Notes under the pieces: model-generated
Told to the model about the DNA's origin: nothing
Seen by the model: the letters and a program-made list of their open reading frames with translations, nothing else
Databases searched by the model: none
Part shown: positions 1-7,196 of the stretch, piece by piece
Numbering within the stretch: the first letter of the stretch is position 1
How the letters are laid out: the number at the start of each line of letters is the position of its first letter
Translations under genes and position numbers: made by a program
NCBI GenBank assembly: GCA_021784265.1
Contig: JAJXTA010000057.1
Span: 1 to 9,670 of the forward strand
Source: a bacterium
Lineage (GTDB): Bacteria; Verrucomicrobiota; Verrucomicrobiia; Limisphaerales; J093
Direction of reading: 5' to 3'
Length of the DNA: 9,670 nucleotides

Positions 1-372
1 GTTCATCACCACCGGCACCCGCAGCCGCCGTTTCAACCGGCCGGCCGCCACGGCCGCGATCGCGTGCTGGGAGAGCACCAAGTCAAACCGCAGCTCCCGC
101 GCCGCGGCCTCGACCAGCCGCCGCAACGCCCCAGGATAGAGAAGGTATTTGAAGTTGCGAAACCGCGTGTACCGCCCCATCTGCCAGCCGGTAAACGGGT
201 GGAGCTCAACCCCGAACTCGCGCCTCACTCCCGTCGGGTCCGCCACCGGAGGCGCGAAGATGTGGACCGCGTGTCCGCGTCGGCGCAGCTCGCGCACCAG
301 ATAAACCGCCTCCGCCGAACCCCCGCCGGACGGCGGGTAGAACGGTTCATGCGTGAGAAACGCCAAGCGCAT
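1..372 (-). CDS. Glycosyltransferase family 4-type protein, N-terminal part (runs off window)
   Basis: The first 124 residues of a gene that continues beyond the left edge; the ATG is at 372-370 and the frame is open to base 1. The product begins MRLAFLTHEPFYPPSGGG, then AEAVYLVRELRRRGHAVHIFAPP. This is the typical start of a GT-B fold glycosyltransferase of the GT4 (glycosyl transferases group 1) type: a first beta strand, a glycine-rich loop (residues 15-18), an amphipathic helix and a second strand. A later stretch (FDLVLSQHAIAAVAAG, about residues 96-111) fits the strand-helix of the same N-terminal Rossmann-like domain. Such enzymes transfer a sugar from a nucleotide-sugar donor to a glycan or lipid carrier in the cytoplasm. 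The donor-binding C-terminal domain is outside the window, so donor and acceptor cannot be inferred. The start lies 20 bases after the stop of the M20 hydrolase gene, which implies co-transcription. No clear ribosome binding site is visible in that gap. Confidence 0.82.
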   Translation of the reverse strand, partial: MRLAFLTHEPFYPPSGGGSAEAVYLVRELRRRGHAVHIFAPPVADPTGVRREFGVELHPFTGWQMGRYTRFRNFKYLLYPGALRRLVEAAARELRFDLVLSQHAIAAVAAGRLKRRLRVPVVMN

Positions 373-392
373 GCGAGCAGGCACGGTCCGGG

Positions 393-1553
393 TTAAGGCA
401 GGGACCGGAGGAACCGGGCCAAAACACCCGTGGCCCGGTCCAGCGCGGCCACCGAAACCCATTCCGTCGCGGTATGCGCTTGGGCGATGTCGCCCGGGCC
501 GAAGACCACACTCGGGGTGCCCGCCTGGGCCAGGACCGAAGCGTCGCAGAAGAAATGGACGCCCACGGGCTTCGCTTGGCCGGCTGCGGCCATGAGCGCC
601 CGCACCAGCGGCAGCCGGGGCTGGGTCTCGAGGGGGAGGCACGCCGCCGTCTTGCTGTCGGTCAGGATCGCGGGCAACCGATGCCGGCGCAGCAGCCTGC
701 GGAGGTCGCGGCAGACGCCCGTCAGGGTCTCGCCCGGGAGCGTGCGCCGGTCCAGGGTGGCAACGCAGCGGTCCGGGACGATGTTGGGTTGGGTGCCGCC
801 GTGGAGGCTGCCCACGCTGATCGTCGCGGAGCCCAGCAGCGGATGCCGGCGTGCGCGCAAGGACCGCGCGTAAGTGGTCAGCAACAGTTCCACCACCCGG
901 GCCATGCGGTGGACGGCGTTGATCCCCAGCTCCGGGCGCGCGCCGTGGGCTGCCCGCCCGCGGGTCTCCAGGTGGAGCCAGAGACTGCCTTTGTGCGCGG
1001 TGACCACCTGGAGGCGGGTCGGCTCTCCCACCACGGCCAAGGCCGCCCGCCACCCGGCGGCGGCCAGGGCCCGCGAGCCGGCCTGTTCATTCTCTTCGTC
1101 CACCAGCGCCGCCAGCACGATCTCGGTGGCCTGGGGACGCGGACCGGCCTGAGCCACTTGGGCCAGCGCGACGAGCATCGCCGCCAGGCTCCCCTTCGTG
1201 TCGCACGCCCCGCGGCCATACAGCCGGCCCCCTTTCTCGACCGGGGTGAACTGGCCCGCTTCACCCCCCACGGTGTCGGTGTGCGGCGCCAGCAGGAGGC
1301 GCTGGCGCACCCGGCCTCCGGGCGCGAGCCGGGCGAGCAGATTCGCGCGCCCGGGCAGGACCACCTGCTGTTCGACCTCCAAGCCGGCCCGCCGCGCCAC
1401 GCTGGCCAGGTATTCGACCACGCGCCCTTCCCCGGCGGTCGGGTGCTGCGGCGGCGCGAAGGCCGGATTCACGCTCGGCAGCGCGATCAGCTCACGGAGT
1501 AACGCGGCGGGTTGTCCTCGCCCGATTCGGTTGGAGAAAGGGTGTGCGCCCAA
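393..1553 (-). CDS. M20 family metallo-hydrolase (ArgE/DapE/carboxypeptidase G2-like)
   Basis: A 386-residue protein, normal length for a single-chain M20 peptidase/deacylase. These cytoplasmic di-zinc enzymes cleave amide bonds of N-acyl amino acids or small peptides. The expected ligand pattern is visible: H91 and D93 in APHTDTV, bridging D118 in GRGACDTKG, catalytic E153 and metal-binding E154 in VDEENEQAGS, E177 in GEPT, and C-terminal H360 in QAHTATEW. The lid/dimerisation domain is indicated by AHKGSLW (186-192) and AAHGARPELGINAV (201-214), with H203 as the usual lid-domain histidine. The motifs are intact, so the enzyme should be active, but they do not separate acetylornithine deacetylase, succinyl-diaminopimelate desuccinylase or carboxypeptidase activity. 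The start is a TTG. It is chosen because no ATG or GTG occurs in frame between the preceding gene's stop and the conserved N-terminal helix ALLRELIALPSVNP. The gene lies 60 bases after the TIM-barrel gene and 20 bases before the glycosyltransferase. Confidence 0.9.
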   Translation of the reverse strand: MGAHPFSNRIGRGQPAALLRELIALPSVNPAFAPPQHPTAGEGRVVEYLASVARRAGLEVEQQVVLPGRANLLARLAPGGRVRQRLLLAPHTDTVGGEAGQFTPVEKGGRLYGRGACDTKGSLAAMLVALAQVAQAGPRPQATEIVLAALVDEENEQAGSRALAAAGWRAALAVVGEPTRLQVVTAHKGSLWLHLETRGRAAHGARPELGINAVHRMARVVELLLTTYARSLRARRHPLLGSATISVGSLHGGTQPNIVPDRCVATLDRRTLPGETLTGVCRDLRRLLRRHRLPAILTDSKTAACLPLETQPRLPLVRALMAAAGQAKPVGVHFFCDASVLAQAGTPSVVFGPGDIAQAHTATEWVSVAALDRATGVLARFLRSLP

Positions 1554-1574
1554 CGCGGCCGAGTCTGACGGACC

Positions 1575-1588
1575 GCCCGCGCGCGGGC
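1575..1588. promoter_or_regulatory. 14-bp GC palindrome upstream of the M20 start
   Basis: A perfect palindrome, gcccgcgcgcgggc, in the 60-base gap between the TIM-barrel and M20 genes, with 21 bases between it and the TTG start. It could be a protein-binding site or an RNA hairpin that influences initiation. In DNA this GC-rich, such palindromes also arise by chance, so a functional role is only a possibility. Confidence 0.2.
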
Positions 1589-1613
1589 AAGCCCGGCGCG
1601 CTTGATCCGCGGC

Positions 1614-2462
1614 TCAGGCGCCCGCGCGCCGCCGGGTCTTCGCCCGCCGCAGGCCGGCCAGCTCCATGAGCTTCGCGCTCTCCCGGTAGGCCTCTTCGAC
1701 CCACGCGAAAATCTTGTCCGGCTCCGGCGAGTACTCCAGCTCGACGGACACCACCCCGGGGATGTTGAGCTCCTTGATCGCCTGGAGATACGGGAGGAAT
1801 TTGACCACCCCCCGGCCGGGCGGCAGGTCCCCGTGCACCTTCCCGTCACAATCGCTCAGATGCACGTGGATCGCCTTGCCTTTGAACCGGGCCACCTCCG
1901 CGGGGCCGGTGTCGGACAAGACGAGATGGCTGATGTCGATGTTGGCGCGCACGCGGGGATGGGCGCATTCGTCCACGAAGCGGATCATGGTCGCGGCGCG
2001 GTTGAGGAGGCTGAGCCGGAACGGCTCCAGCTCCAGGGCGATGTCCAGACCCCGACGATCGGCGTAATCCCCCAGGCGGCGGCAGGCCTCGATCCCCCAG
2101 GCCCATTGCGCCGCGGCGGGAATGACCTCCCGCTGCCAGACATACTCGCCGAGCACCAGCAGGACATTGCGCGCGCCCCAGGTATGCGCCAAGTCCAGGA
2201 AGGCTTGCACCCGCCGCCGATGAAACGCGCGCACGGGCGCGTTGAAATCCACCAGTCCGAGCGCGCACACCGGCAGCGAAACGACCGGCAGCCCCAGCGC
2301 GGCCGTCGTGCGCGCCACCAGCCGCACCTCCGCCTTCGAAATCCCCATCGCCTCGGTGGCGATGTCCACCGTGTCGAAGCCGACCCGGGCGATATGGCGC
2401 AGACCGGTCACGGTATCGACCCCCACCTGTTGAAAAGCGCTATTGATGATGCCTAGTTGCAT
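1614..2462 (-). CDS. Sugar phosphate isomerase/epimerase-type TIM-barrel protein
   Basis: A 282-residue protein of the xylose-isomerase-like TIM-barrel superfamily (AP endonuclease 2-like fold), at the usual length for sugar phosphate isomerases/epimerases such as D-psicose/D-tagatose 3-epimerase relatives. Alternating strand/helix units begin with MQLGIINSAF and include a strand with VDIATEAMG (32-40). Candidate divalent-metal and catalytic residues sit where the family has them: glutamates 144 and 146 in IALELEPF, D176 and H179 in NIDISHL, H199 and H201 in IHVHLSDCDG, and E241 and E243 in VSVELEYS. H210 and G216-R217-G218 in the HGDLPPGRG loop resemble the substrate-closing segment. It would interconvert a keto- or aldo-sugar, an inositol derivative or a related metabolite in the cytoplasm. 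The exact substrate cannot be read from the sequence. It is the first gene of the leftward cluster, with an ATG start at 2462-2460 and no good Shine-Dalgarno site. Its TGA stop is in the same frame as the downstream M20 gene. Confidence 0.86.
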   Translation of the reverse strand: MQLGIINSAFQQVGVDTVTGLRHIARVGFDTVDIATEAMGISKAEVRLVARTTAALGLPVVSLPVCALGLVDFNAPVRAFHRRRVQAFLDLAHTWGARNVLLVLGEYVWQREVIPAAAQWAWGIEACRRLGDYADRRGLDIALELEPFRLSLLNRAATMIRFVDECAHPRVRANIDISHLVLSDTGPAEVARFKGKAIHVHLSDCDGKVHGDLPPGRGVVKFLPYLQAIKELNIPGVVSVELEYSPEPDKIFAWVEEAYRESAKLMELAGLRRAKTRRRAGA

Positions 2463-2486
2463 AGTGCATGAGACGGCCCACTCTGT

Positions 2487-2500
2487 CGCGGGCGCCCGCG
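2487..2500. promoter_or_regulatory. 14-bp GC palindrome upstream of the TIM-barrel start
   Basis: A perfect palindrome, cgcgggcgcccgcg, with 24 bases between it and the ATG of the TIM-barrel gene. It resembles in length and position the palindrome ahead of the M20 gene. It may be an operator or an RNA hairpin near the start, or a chance result of base composition. Confidence 0.2.
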
Positions 2501-2581
2501 CCGCGCAAGACCGGCGCGACGCCCCGGCGCGTGCTTCGGGTCGGCGGCTCGTTTTCTAAACCATTGGGCTTCAGTCGTTTG

Positions 2582-2615
2582 ACAAAACTTTGTCCCGTAA
2601 GGGACAAAGTTTTGT
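2582..2615. terminator. Perfect 15-bp hairpin, possible (bidirectional) terminator or dispersed repeat
   Basis: The left arm acaaaactttgtccc (2582-2596) and right arm gggacaaagttttgt (2601-2615) are exact reverse complements around a gtaa loop. The element lies about 90 bases beyond the stop of the leftward PEP-CTERM gene and 120 bases ahead of the TIM-barrel gene, so it could end transcription of the former and insulate the latter. The stem carries A-rich and T-rich outer ends in both directions, as bidirectional terminators do, but there is no clean T-run after either arm. Its base composition differs sharply from the neighbouring sequence, so a dispersed repeat element is an equally good reading. 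Confidence 0.55.
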
Positions 2616-2704
2616 AGGGGTCAGTCGGGGGAACCGGACCGAGGAAAGTCAGCGGACAAGAGCGGAAAGCCCCACCGCCAGGGCCCGTGAGGCGGCCCGC
2701 CGGG

Positions 2705-2803
2705 CTACGCGCGGGCGGCGCGCCGCGCGCCGGCCCACTCGCGCCGGCCCACGACGCCCAGCAGCAGGACGAGGAAAGCGATCGTGGCCGGTTCGGGGAC
2801 CGG
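2705..2803 (-). other. PEP-CTERM sorting tail of the beta-repeat protein
   Basis: It encodes residues 1387-1418: PVPEPA, a short hydrophobic membrane segment, then a cluster of arginines (RRE...ARRAARA). The three parts in this order match the known tripartite PEP-CTERM signal recognised by exosortases (EpsH/XrtA-type). It predicts export, temporary membrane anchoring, and cleavage or transfer at the PEP motif. No exosortase gene is in the window. Confidence 0.88.
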
Positions 2804-5800
2804 CCGCGGCACGACTTCGCCGGTGCCGAGGATGAGGGCGCCCAAGATGCCGGGGGAGCCGTTGGGGTTGTTGAAGAGAATGTTGGCCACCTGGGCGGTC
2901 GTGAGGCCCCCTGAAGTCGAGCCAAAGGAAAGCTGATCCTGGCCGCCACCGCTGTAGCTTCCCGTCCAATTGTTGACCGTCAAGGTCCCGCTCCAGGCCA
3001 TGGCCGAGCTGTTGAGGAAGCGCAAGACACTGGCGCTGGCGCCCAGGTCGATGGTCGAATTGGCCCCCAGCGTCAACAAACCGAGGCTTTGGTTGTTGCC
3101 GCCCGTGCCGAACGTGCCGCCCGCCAAGGTCATGTTGGCCGAGGAGTTGATCTGGTTGGGGGCGCCCAGCAGCAGCGTGCCTTGATTGATCACCACGTTC
3201 ACCGCGCCGATGGACTGGTTCAGCGTGACATTGCCGGCGCCAGTCTTGGTGAACGTCTGCATGCCCAACAACGGTGTCGAGCCGCTGACGGTGGTGGTGC
3301 CGGAGGCCGGGTCCATCGTCACGTCCGGGTTGTCCACCAGCACGGTGCCTTCGGAGTAGATGTTGCCCCCGACCACCAACCCGCCACGCGTGCCGCCGCC
3401 CGGGCCGGCGTCGATGTAACCCCCCGTCAGAGTGGCGTCGCCGTTGATCGTCAGTTGGTGGGTATTGGGCGGGGAACCACTGGCCAGCGAGAGCGTGCCG
3501 CCGCTGACCGTCAGGGTGCTGGCGCCGCCGGCAAACGTCTCGTTGGTCGCCAGCGTGACGATACCGCCCTTGACCACCAAGCCGCCCCAATTGGCCATGT
3601 CGTTAGCCGCGGCCCCCACCACGTAGTTCACATTGGTGTGCTCGGCTCCAGTGTCGAAACCCAACTGCACGCTCGTCGGGCTGCTCGGCGCGGCGGCGAA
3701 GGTGTTGGTGACGTTCCCCTCCGTGACCGCCATCGTCAGGGTGCCTCCGCTGCCCGTCAGGTTGGCAATCCGGCTCGGGGAGAGAAAGTTGTTCACGTCC
3801 GCGGCGTCGCCTTGCACGCGCAAACCGCCCGTGCCCGACCCGTTGACCTGGATATTGGCGTTGTAGCTGAGGTTGTCGCCCGGGGCGAAGACGGCCTCCT
3901 GACTGGCCGTACCCTGGCCCACAATGAGCCGGGTCGCGGTCGTTCCCAGGGCCACCGGGCCATCGCCATCGGTAGTCAGCGTGCCGCCGGCCGCGATGGT
4001 GATGGGCTGGCTGCCGCCGAGCTGCACTTTGTCGTTCGCAGTCGCGGCGTTGAGCGTCAACGTGCCGCCGCCGTTGATGACCACCGGGCCGTCGAACTCG
4101 AGGGCGTCTCCGACAGTATTGCCCTGTTCGGTCAGCGTGGCGGGGCCATTGATCGTCAAGGTGGCGGAAGAGTTGTTCGGGAGAAACAGGGTGGGATTGG
4201 CGGCCGCCGCCACACTCACGATGGAGCCGCTGTTAATGGTGATACTGCCGGGCGGGGCGTAATTCGACGGGTCCGTCCAGTTAGGGCGGAGTTGCACCCC
4301 GTTATTCAGGGTGAGCGCGCCGGCGCCCAAGGCTTGCCGGTTGTTCATCTGCACGCTGCCGGCGTTGAGAACCGTGGCTCCCGAGTAAGTGTTCGCGCCG
4401 CCCAAGATGAGGGTCCCCGGGCCGGATTTGGTCAAAGCTACGGTCTTGTTCCCGTTGTCGGCGATGACGGAGTTGACGGTGAGGGCGCTGGCGCTGCTGG
4501 GGGTCTGGATGATCAACTCCCCGCTGGCGTTGCCGCCGGCGGTCACCGTACCCCCGCTGATCGTGTTGGTCCCGATTCCCATCAGCCCGCCGCCGTACAG
4601 GTTCAGCGTCCGGTTGTTGGCGATGGCGAGCGTGAGCGAGTCGGACAGGCTCAACGTGTAGAGGCTCTTGTTGGCACTGAGCGACGGCGAGCTGGTCGGC
4701 CAAGCGTTGATGGTGGACCCCCAGCCGCTGGCGCCACCCGTATAATAGCCGTTGTACGGGGTGATGCCCAGCGAGCCGCTGTAGCCCGCCCAGTTCGTGC
4801 CCACGGTGGCCCAAGCGCCCACGATGCCGTTGGCCGTTGGTGGCGCGCTGGCAAACTGGATCTCGTTCCGCGTGCTGGCGCCCAAGCCGGTTCCCTCGAA
4901 GTCCAGTGTCGCCCCCGCGGTACGGGCGAGGGAGCTAAACGTCAGCGTTGCGGTCTGGCCGGAAGCGGCCTGGCCGGCTGTGACGGTGGACGCGCCCGAG
5001 CTGGCGCTCAAGGGTCCGGCCGCCTCGCTGAAGCTCCCGCTGGCGGCATTGACCAGGTAGTTCAGGGCCCCGCCGTTCAAGGTAATCGGCGCGGTGCCGC
5101 CGACCCTGTTGTTGTTGTTTCCGCTGGTGTTGTCCAGGGCGAGGGTGCCGGGGTAGTTGATGGTGAAGCCGCTCGCACTCGCCGCGGCGCCATTGGCGCC
5201 CGCCAGACTCAGGCTGCCACCGGCGATCGTGACCGCCCCGCTCAACGTGTTGGCCCCGGTGAGCGTCCAGGTGCCGCCGCCCATTTTGGTCAACGCTCCC
5301 GCGCCGCTCATGACCCCAGAAAAGCTCTGGGCGGTGTTGTCGGCGCCGACGGTCAACGCCCCGCTGCCGAGGGTGACGTTGCCCGCGCCGGCCAAGGAAC
5401 CGACGGTGGCGTTGTTGTTAGCCAGGTTCAGGGTGGCCCCGTTGGCCACAGAGATTCCGGAACTGGCCGGGAGGGCGTTGGCGGCGCCCAAGGCGAGAGT
5501 GCCGGCGTTGATTAACGTGGTGCCCGAGTAGGTGTTCAGCCCGCTGAGCGTGAGGGTGCCATTGCCGGTCTTCGTCATGCCGCCCGTGCCACTCATGATC
5601 CCAGAGAAGGTCGTCGAACTGTTGTCCCCGCCCACGCTGAGGGTGCCGTTGCCCAGGGCCACGTTACCGCCCCCGCTCAGAGACGCGGGCGTTGCGTTGT
5701 AACCGTTGAGATTGAACGTCGCCCCGTTGGCCACGGTGAGGGCCGAACTGCCGCCGATGGCATTGGCGCCGCCGAGCAGGAGCGTGCCCCAGTTGACCAG

Positions 5801-6961
5801 CGTCGGGCCGGTATAGTTGTTGGCTCCGCTAAGCGTGAGCGTGCCGATTCCCGTCTTGGTCAGACCGCCGGTGCCGGTGATCGTGCCCGCAAAGGTGGTG
5901 CTGGCGACCGCGCCGCCCACCGTCAGCGTCCCGCTGCCCAAACTCACGGTGCCCGCCCCGGCCAGCGAGCCGATGGTGTCCGTGTAGCCGTTGAGGTTGA
6001 ACGTGGCCCCGCCGGCCACAGTGACGGCCGAGTAACTGGGGATCGCGTCGTTGGCGCCGAGGGCCAGGGTGCCGGCGCTGATGGTGGTGGCGCCCAGGTA
6101 GCTGTTCAGGCCGGTGAGCGTCCAGGTGCCGGTGCCGGTTTTGGTCACGTTACCCAACCCGCTCATCACCCCGCCGAAGGTCGTCGAGGTATTGTCGGCC
6201 CCCACGGTCAAGGTGCCGTAGGTGACATAGACGTTGCCCGCCCCGCTCAGCGACCCCACCGTGTCATCGAAGATACTCATGTCCCAGAGCGCCCCGCTGT
6301 TCACGGTCACCGCCGAGGTGCTGGGAATGGCATCAGACCAACCCAGGCTGAGCGTGCCGCCGTTGATCACCGTGGGGCCCGTGTAGGTGTTCACGCCGCT
6401 GAGGCTCACCGTGCCCGGGCCCGCCAAAGTCAGGCCGCCCGCCCCACTCAGGTTGCCGGCGAACGTCAACGTGCTGGCCGCCGAGTTCACCGTTACCGCC
6501 AGCGATTGCGCCAGCGCGACATTCGCGTTGATATTCGGCGACCCTGTGTTGTTCACGGTGAGGGTCGCTGGCCCGGCGCCGCCGGTGTCAAAGGTAAGCG
6601 TGTTGGCGCCGCTCAGCGTGTAACTGTAAGGGCTGTCAAAAGTGAGATTCCCCAGGGTGAGGTCCTGGCCCAGGGTCACGGTGCGATCGGCCGTGATCGC
6701 CGACCCGAGGAGGGCGGAGGCGCCGGCGCCGTTCGGGAACGCACCGGTCGTCCAATTGGCGTTGACGTTACAGTTGCCGTCCGCATCCAGGTTCCAGGCG
6801 GGGGTGGCGCCCCAGGCCGGCCCGAGCCCCGGCGCGCCCAGGCAAAGCCCGGCCATCAGCGCGAGCAGCGCCGCCGGTTGAACGTCCGTGCGCGAGAGGC
6901 GTTTCACTGTTTGGTGGTCGTGCCACCGGATATCTGTCGTCTGTCGCACCAGTGACACCAT
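2705..6961 (-). CDS. Secreted PATR beta-strand-repeat protein with PEP-CTERM sorting signal
   Basis: A 1418-residue extracellular beta-helix protein. The N-terminus has a Sec signal peptide: basic residues 20-24, a hydrophobic core at about 30-41 and probable cleavage near residues 50-52. The ATG at 6961-6959 gives a long n-region; a GTG at codon 19 (6907-6905) would give a more standard signal peptide. The mature part opens with a segment typical of these proteins (W56 to about G86, with ANW and PNGAGA). Residues about 175-590 are tandem autotransporter-associated beta-strand repeats marked by LTKTGxGTLTLSG and INAGTLALG. Further copies lie at about 838-874 and 1233-1266. Residues 690-800 form a conserved-looking insert (NGIVGAWATVG, GYYTGG). 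Residues 1310-1385 form the module that often precedes the sorting tail (QDQLSFG, LTTAQVANILFNNPNG, GEVVP). The C-terminus is PEP (1389-1391), a hydrophobic stretch TIAFLVLLLGVVG and a basic tail, as PEP-CTERM requires. There is no autotransporter barrel. An exosortase elsewhere should process it. Its ligand and role are unknown; a surface or matrix function is an inference. Confidence 0.9.
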   Translation of the reverse strand: MVSLVRQTTDIRWHDHQTVKRLSRTDVQPAALLALMAGLCLGAPGLGPAWGATPAWNLDADGNCNVNANWTTGAFPNGAGASALLGSAITADRTVTLGQDLTLGNLTFDSPYSYTLSGANTLTFDTGGAGPATLTVNNTGSPNINANVALAQSLAVTVNSAASTLTFAGNLSGAGGLTLAGPGTVSLSGVNTYTGPTVINGGTLSLGWSDAIPSTSAVTVNSGALWDMSIFDDTVGSLSGAGNVYVTYGTLTVGADNTSTTFGGVMSGLGNVTKTGTGTWTLTGLNSYLGATTISAGTLALGANDAIPSYSAVTVAGGATFNLNGYTDTIGSLAGAGTVSLGSGTLTVGGAVASTTFAGTITGTGGLTKTGIGTLTLSGANNYTGPTLVNWGTLLLGGANAIGGSSALTVANGATFNLNGYNATPASLSGGGNVALGNGTLSVGGDNSSTTFSGIMSGTGGMTKTGNGTLTLSGLNTYSGTTLINAGTLALGAANALPASSGISVANGATLNLANNNATVGSLAGAGNVTLGSGALTVGADNTAQSFSGVMSGAGALTKMGGGTWTLTGANTLSGAVTIAGGSLSLAGANGAAASASGFTINYPGTLALDNTSGNNNNRVGGTAPITLNGGALNYLVNAASGSFSEAAGPLSASSGASTVTAGQAASGQTATLTFSSLARTAGATLDFEGTGLGASTRNEIQFASAPPTANGIVGAWATVGTNWAGYSGSLGITPYNGYYTGGASGWGSTINAWPTSSPSLSANKSLYTLSLSDSLTLAIANNRTLNLYGGGLMGIGTNTISGGTVTAGGNASGELIIQTPSSASALTVNSVIADNGNKTVALTKSGPGTLILGGANTYSGATVLNAGSVQMNNRQALGAGALTLNNGVQLRPNWTDPSNYAPPGSITINSGSIVSVAAAANPTLFLPNNSSATLTINGPATLTEQGNTVGDALEFDGPVVINGGGTLTLNAATANDKVQLGGSQPITIAAGGTLTTDGDGPVALGTTATRLIVGQGTASQEAVFAPGDNLSYNANIQVNGSGTGGLRVQGDAADVNNFLSPSRIANLTGSGGTLTMAVTEGNVTNTFAAAPSSPTSVQLGFDTGAEHTNVNYVVGAAANDMANWGGLVVKGGIVTLATNETFAGGASTLTVSGGTLSLASGSPPNTHQLTINGDATLTGGYIDAGPGGGTRGGLVVGGNIYSEGTVLVDNPDVTMDPASGTTTVSGSTPLLGMQTFTKTGAGNVTLNQSIGAVNVVINQGTLLLGAPNQINSSANMTLAGGTFGTGGNNQSLGLLTLGANSTIDLGASASVLRFLNSSAMAWSGTLTVNNWTGSYSGGGQDQLSFGSTSGGLTTAQVANILFNNPNGSPGILGALILGTGEVVPRPVPEPATIAFLVLLLGVVGRREWAGARRAARA
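5219..6358 (-). repeat. Four tandem 285-bp (95-residue) coding repeats
   Basis: Inside the beta-repeat gene the motif GTLxLG recurs at residues 202, 297, 392 and 487, and as GSLSLA at 582: four steps of exactly 95 residues. The lysine of TKTG keeps the same step at 274, 369, 464 and 559. The units lie at 6358-6074, 6073-5789, 5788-5504 and 5503-5219. By hand count units 2 and 3 share about 61 of 95 residues without a gap. Each unit contains one PATR signature plus a second half with GATFNLNGY-type and GSLAGAGNVTLGSGTLTVG-type strands. The array probably arose by internal duplication and forms regular turns of a beta-helix. Confidence 0.9.
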
Positions 6962-6985
6962 CCGGTCCGATGCTTAATGCGTGCC

Positions 6986-7014
6986 AACGTAGCGTACCTA
7001 ACGACTTTAGGCAA
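6986..7014 (-). promoter_or_regulatory. Weak sigma70-like promoter candidate for the PEP-CTERM gene
   Basis: On the minus strand TTGCCT (7014-7009) and TACGTT (6991-6986) are 17 bases apart, in a locally AT-richer stretch just upstream of the ATG at 6961. The -35 matches 4 of 6 and the -10 only 3 of 6 consensus bases, so this is a weak call. A start about 18-20 bases before the ATG would leave a short leader. Confidence 0.22.
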
Positions 7015-7196
7015 GCTGATCCGACCGGCGAAGCACGTCGGCGGGCGGGCGAGGCGGGCGGCGACAGCTCGCCCGGGATTCTCTCATTTCTGCGAGCGGG
7101 ACGCGGCGGGGCCGGCGTCCAGAATGTGGGCGGTGTCCCGTGAGACATGTCGCGAATTCGGGCACGCTGGCGGCCCGATTCCCGCGGGCGACCGGC

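Larger units (their letters stand above)
2463..2704. other. Intergenic spacer between TIM-barrel gene and PEP-CTERM gene
   Basis: A 242-base gap with no convincing gene. It contains very GC-rich stretches at both ends and an AT-richer block at about 2549-2616 that holds the perfect hairpin at 2582-2615. The promoter of the leftward TIM-barrel operon should lie here. On the minus strand a TTGTCA-like element at 2614-2609 and TTTAGA at about 2559-2554 are a poor sigma70 candidate because the spacing is too long, so no promoter is called. Confidence 0.6.

Noticed and set aside
474..1502. A 342-codon plus-strand open frame over the M20 gene
   Set aside because: The minus-strand frame has all M20 metal-ligand motifs; the plus-strand frame is a compositional shadow.
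2579..2584. A perfect TTGACA -35 box on the plus strand
   Set aside because: No -10 element lies 16-18 bases downstream, it overlaps the hairpin arm, and no plus-strand gene follows for several kilobases.
3089..5515. An 808-codon open frame on the plus strand, antisense to the PEP-CTERM gene
   Set aside because: It is opposite a gene with clear signal peptide, repeat and sorting motifs. Its product is Arg/Gly/Ala/Val-rich with no recognisable domain, as expected from an antisense frame of GC-rich repetitive DNA.
5219..6358. A regularly spaced repeat array that might suggest CRISPR
   Set aside because: The units are 285 bases, diverged, contiguous without unique spacers, and in frame with a beta-repeat protein.
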